A stretch of 28,292 nucleotides of DNA, from NCBI GenBank assembly GCA_021464525.1, contig JADRCO010000682.1, positions 1 through 28,292 on the forward strand, in the 5' to 3' direction. The DNA comes from Rhizophagus sp. LPA8_4_AMF. Lineage: Eukaryota; Glomeromycota; Glomeromycetes; Glomerales; Glomeraceae. The position numbers and the translations under genes were made by a program. The notes below the pieces were generated by a model. That model was not told the DNA's origin. It saw nothing but the letters and a program-made list of their open reading frames with translations, and searched no databases. Below are positions 25,948 to 28,292 of the stretch, piece after piece; the first letter of the stretch is position 1; every line of letters begins with the position of its first letter.

Positions 25948-26851
25948 ATGGGAGTAAGTAGTAAAAGTTTAAAATTATTTTATACTTTTCAACATGTTAT
26001 ATCAAATCACTGAAATTTTTAACTGTTTTTTTATAAAAGATTAAATACGTGTTATTAGTAAGTCGACAAGGGAAAGTACGTCTTGCAAAGTGGTTTAATA
26101 CCCTCTCACCAAAAGAAAAGCAAAAAATCATTAAAGAAGTTACACAAATGGTACTTTCAAGACGTACAAAAATGTGTAATTTTTTAGAATATAAAGGTTA
26201 GGTGCTTTAATTTTAACTTATTTATTAACTTTGTATCAAATTTGTTATTAAAATTTATTCGATTGGACAAATAACATGAATTCTGTTCAAAGATGAAAAA
26301 GTTGTATATCGAAGGTATTATCAAATAATAATTCTGTACTAATTCCGCTTATAAATAGATATTTTAGTATTTAATTTAACCCAATTTTCTTTTTAAATTA
26401 ATTTAGATATGCAAGTTTATTTTTCGTTACGGGTATCTCGGCCACCGATAATGAACTTATAACACTTGAGATTATTCATCGTTATGTTGAAATCCTAGAT
26501 CGATATTTTGGAAATGTATGCTTTCAGAAATAAATTATTTATATCTTTGATCTTTTTGATCTAATAAACTTCTTTAATTCTTATTATATTAGGTCTGTGA
26601 ACTTGATTTGATTTTTAATTTCCAAAAGGTAAATAATTTATTGTTTATTTCGTTTCGATTTTTGTTATTCTTGTTTATTTTTTTAAACAATTTTTTTTAA
26701 AATTGTTATGAAGGCATATTTTGTTTTGGATGAATTGATTATTGCAGGAGAAATGCAAGAATCTAGCAAAAAATCTGTATTAAAAGTTGTCAGTCAACAA
26801 GATCAGCTTGAAGAGGGAGAAAATAGTGAAAAGGGATGGCCAGAAAAGTAA
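25948..26851 (+). CDS. APS1: AP-1 adaptor complex sigma subunit
   Basis: Six exons (25948-25953, 26040-26196, 26293-26314, 26407-26515, 26593-26628, 26714-26851) give 155 residues, the usual size for a sigma chain. The sequence [52 protein letters not shown] and [19 protein letters not shown] is AP-1 sigma; the AP-4 sigma chain differs at these places. With gamma, beta-1 and mu-1 it forms the clathrin adaptor of the trans-Golgi network and endosomes and helps bind dileucine signals. Exon 1 codes for only Met-Gly (6 nt) and exon 3 is 22 nt; both are needed to keep frame and conserved sequence. The exon 2 donor GTTAGG is weak. The acidic C-terminus is ordinary for the family. Confidence 0.93.
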
Positions 26852-27402
26852 TTTAATAATTTTCGTTAAGAAACAAACTTAATGCATACTAGTTAATATT
26901 TTTTATTATTAGATTTATTTTAACCGCTACTAATAGCCTTAGATATATATATTTTTTAATTAATTTTTTTTTTGTAATTTATTTTCCTTCTATTAAAGAA
27001 AAATATTATCGCATTATCACTTTGATTGTTGTTATGTTTATCGTTATATGAAAGGGAAGATTCTCACATACGTTTCACACGCATTTTACCAGTTTCGTCA
27101 TAACAGAGATACCAAAAATGGATTAAATATTAGAGGTATTACTGCCCTACAAATTGGTTTTCTAACACGCGTTTGATGCTTATCACGAGAGTCATGACTA
27201 ATTAGTGATTTTTTTCCTTTAATCTATCCATAAGCCACAAAAATAAAAAGCCCCAAACGAGATAAAAAAAATTGAAAATTTCCGTTTGTAATATATACGC
27301 AGCCTCATATATCACAATTCTGTATTTTCTCACTTCTTTGCGTTTTCAACTTTTATTAATAATATTGATAAATGTCGGAATCTGAAAATTCCGACCTTAA
27401 AT
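26852..27402. other. Intergenic region, no gene seen
   Basis: 551 bp between the AP-1 sigma stop and the Ctr gene start. It is AT-rich and has stops in all frames at short spacing. It includes the 3' flank of APS1 and the promoter of the copper transporter gene. An in-frame-looking ATG at 27372 precedes the chosen start, but its frame does not fit the next exon. Confidence 0.5.
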
Positions 27403-28077
27403 ATGCTTTATTTTACGAGTGGTAAAATATTTCATTAGTTCTCTGACAAAAATTTTAATCCGATATATTGAATTACTTTTGCTCGAAATGAACAGATTTG
27501 TCGAAAGTTGTAATTTTATTTTCAGGGTTCCAAGTTACCTCATTTCATACTTTTGTATTAGCAACTTTATTCGTTATCTCATTATGTTGGTGTGAGAGAC
27601 TTTTTACTTATTATTATGAGAATGCAGGATATGAAAAAGGCCAGAAAAGATTTAAAAGGGTTGTAATAAGGACATTTGCTTATGCAGTGTTAACAATTTT
27701 GAGATTTTTTTATATGTTATTAATAATGTCGATGAATTCACAAATATTTATTGTGGTGGTAACTGGATTGACAACCGGACAATTGATCGTAGAATACGTA
27801 TGTTCCATTTAGTAAGTAATCTAATGAATCTTTTATTTTTTTTTTAAAAAAAAAACTTACTTTATGTTGTTTTTTTAGTGTTTATTCGACGCATCATCAA
27901 CTTCTTGTTCCAATTTCGAAAGATGATCTCCCAACTTTAGCTAACAAACTCGATGATGAACTTGAGCTTCAACCGCAAAGCTTTATAATCGAAAATGTAA
28001 ACAGCGATGATGAGTATGATTATGAAATACACAACGATATCGTAAAATCCGAGCAGCAAAGTCTCGTTAATAAATGA
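27403..28077 (+). CDS. Ctr-family copper transporter
   Basis: Three exons (27403-27421, 27526-27811, 27879-28077) encode 167 residues. Three hydrophobic segments lie at about 14-33, 57-77 and 79-98. The second ends with the Met-x3-Met motif MLLIM (70-74), and the third has the Gly-x3-Gly motif GLTTG (87-91); together these are the signature of Ctr copper channels, which work as trimers and pass Cu(I). The N-terminus (MLYFTSGFQVTSF) is very short and has none of the Met-rich copper-binding clusters of plasma-membrane Ctr1, which suggests the Ctr2-like class of vacuolar or endosomal membranes; that is inference. The acidic C-terminal tail (about 100-167) has no Cys-His copper-binding end. The start was chosen because only this ATG joins exon 2 in frame; the ATG at 27372 would lead to an early stop. 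Confidence 0.82.
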
Positions 28078-28292
28078 AACAATTCAATACTCAACAGATC
28101 TCGTAAAATGGTCCTAAAACAATATTCGTGTTTTACTTCCTTAAATAAATACTCAGTATATGATATTTAATGGCGCAGTTTATGTCTGAAAATTCTCGTT
28201 ATTAATTAAGTATTACAATTAGGGATGGGGGGTTAATTAACCGTTACGCGGAATTTTATGAGATTTGTACAGTATTACTAATGTAAAATTCG
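28078..28292. other. 3' flank of the copper transporter gene
   Basis: AT-rich sequence to the window end, with an AATAAA signal near 28144. No gene was seen. Confidence 0.5.

Noticed and set aside
27372..27421. ATG at 27372 as the start of the copper transporter
   Set aside because: Joined to the only good acceptor it shifts frame and meets a stop within about 24 codons; the ATG at 27403 keeps frame.

Overview
This is nuclear DNA from an AT-rich fungus. The genes have many short introns (mostly 60-110 nt, GT...AG), they are fungal or pan-eukaryotic housekeeping genes, and the spaces between them are AT-rich and full of homopolymer runs. The first 5.7 kb hold decayed repeats and pseudogenes. 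An AP-4 mu subunit (lost in the model yeasts), a UPF0658 membrane protein and a decayed P-loop ATPase of a kind I associate with arbuscular mycorrhizal fungi point to an early-diverging fungus, probably Glomeromycotina (Rhizophagus-like). That placement is inference; no rRNA or marker was compared.

Layout. 1-5771 is gene-poor: a simple repeat, a badly frameshifted P-loop NTPase pseudogene (minus strand, about 210-1440), a degenerate tandem repeat (1848-2240), and an RNase H-domain remnant (minus, about 4215-4420). From 5772 the window is gene-dense, with 13 gene models: UPF0658 Golgi-type membrane protein (+), an Air1/ZCCHC7-like zinc-knuckle protein (-), mitochondrial citrate carrier CTP1 (+), Qa-SNARE SED5 (-), transcription elongation factor ELF1 (+), PP2C phosphatase PTC7 (+), a 21-exon DEAD-box helicase DDX42 (-), histone H3 (-), a small unrecognised membrane protein (+), VDAC porin (+), AP-4 mu (-), AP-1 sigma (+) and a Ctr copper transporter (+).

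The exon models were built by hand from reading frame, splice consensus and family conservation. In ten of the 13 the frame closes exactly and the product has the family's usual length. The less certain ones are the C-terminus of the zinc-knuckle gene, the splicing of the small gene at 21656, and the first exon of the Ctr gene.

Functional links. No metabolic operon or defence island is visible. Four neighbouring pairs are head to head (zinc-knuckle/CTP1, SED5/ELF1, H3/small membrane protein, AP-4 mu/AP-1 sigma), so they may share promoters. The AP-4 mu/AP-1 sigma pair, only 210 bp apart, joins two trans-Golgi coat adaptor subunits and is the most striking arrangement. SED5 and the UPF0658 protein also belong to the Golgi system; CTP1, PTC7 and VDAC are mitochondrial. 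A TCATGTGATAA motif recurs, including as an inverted pair in the H3/21656 promoter region.
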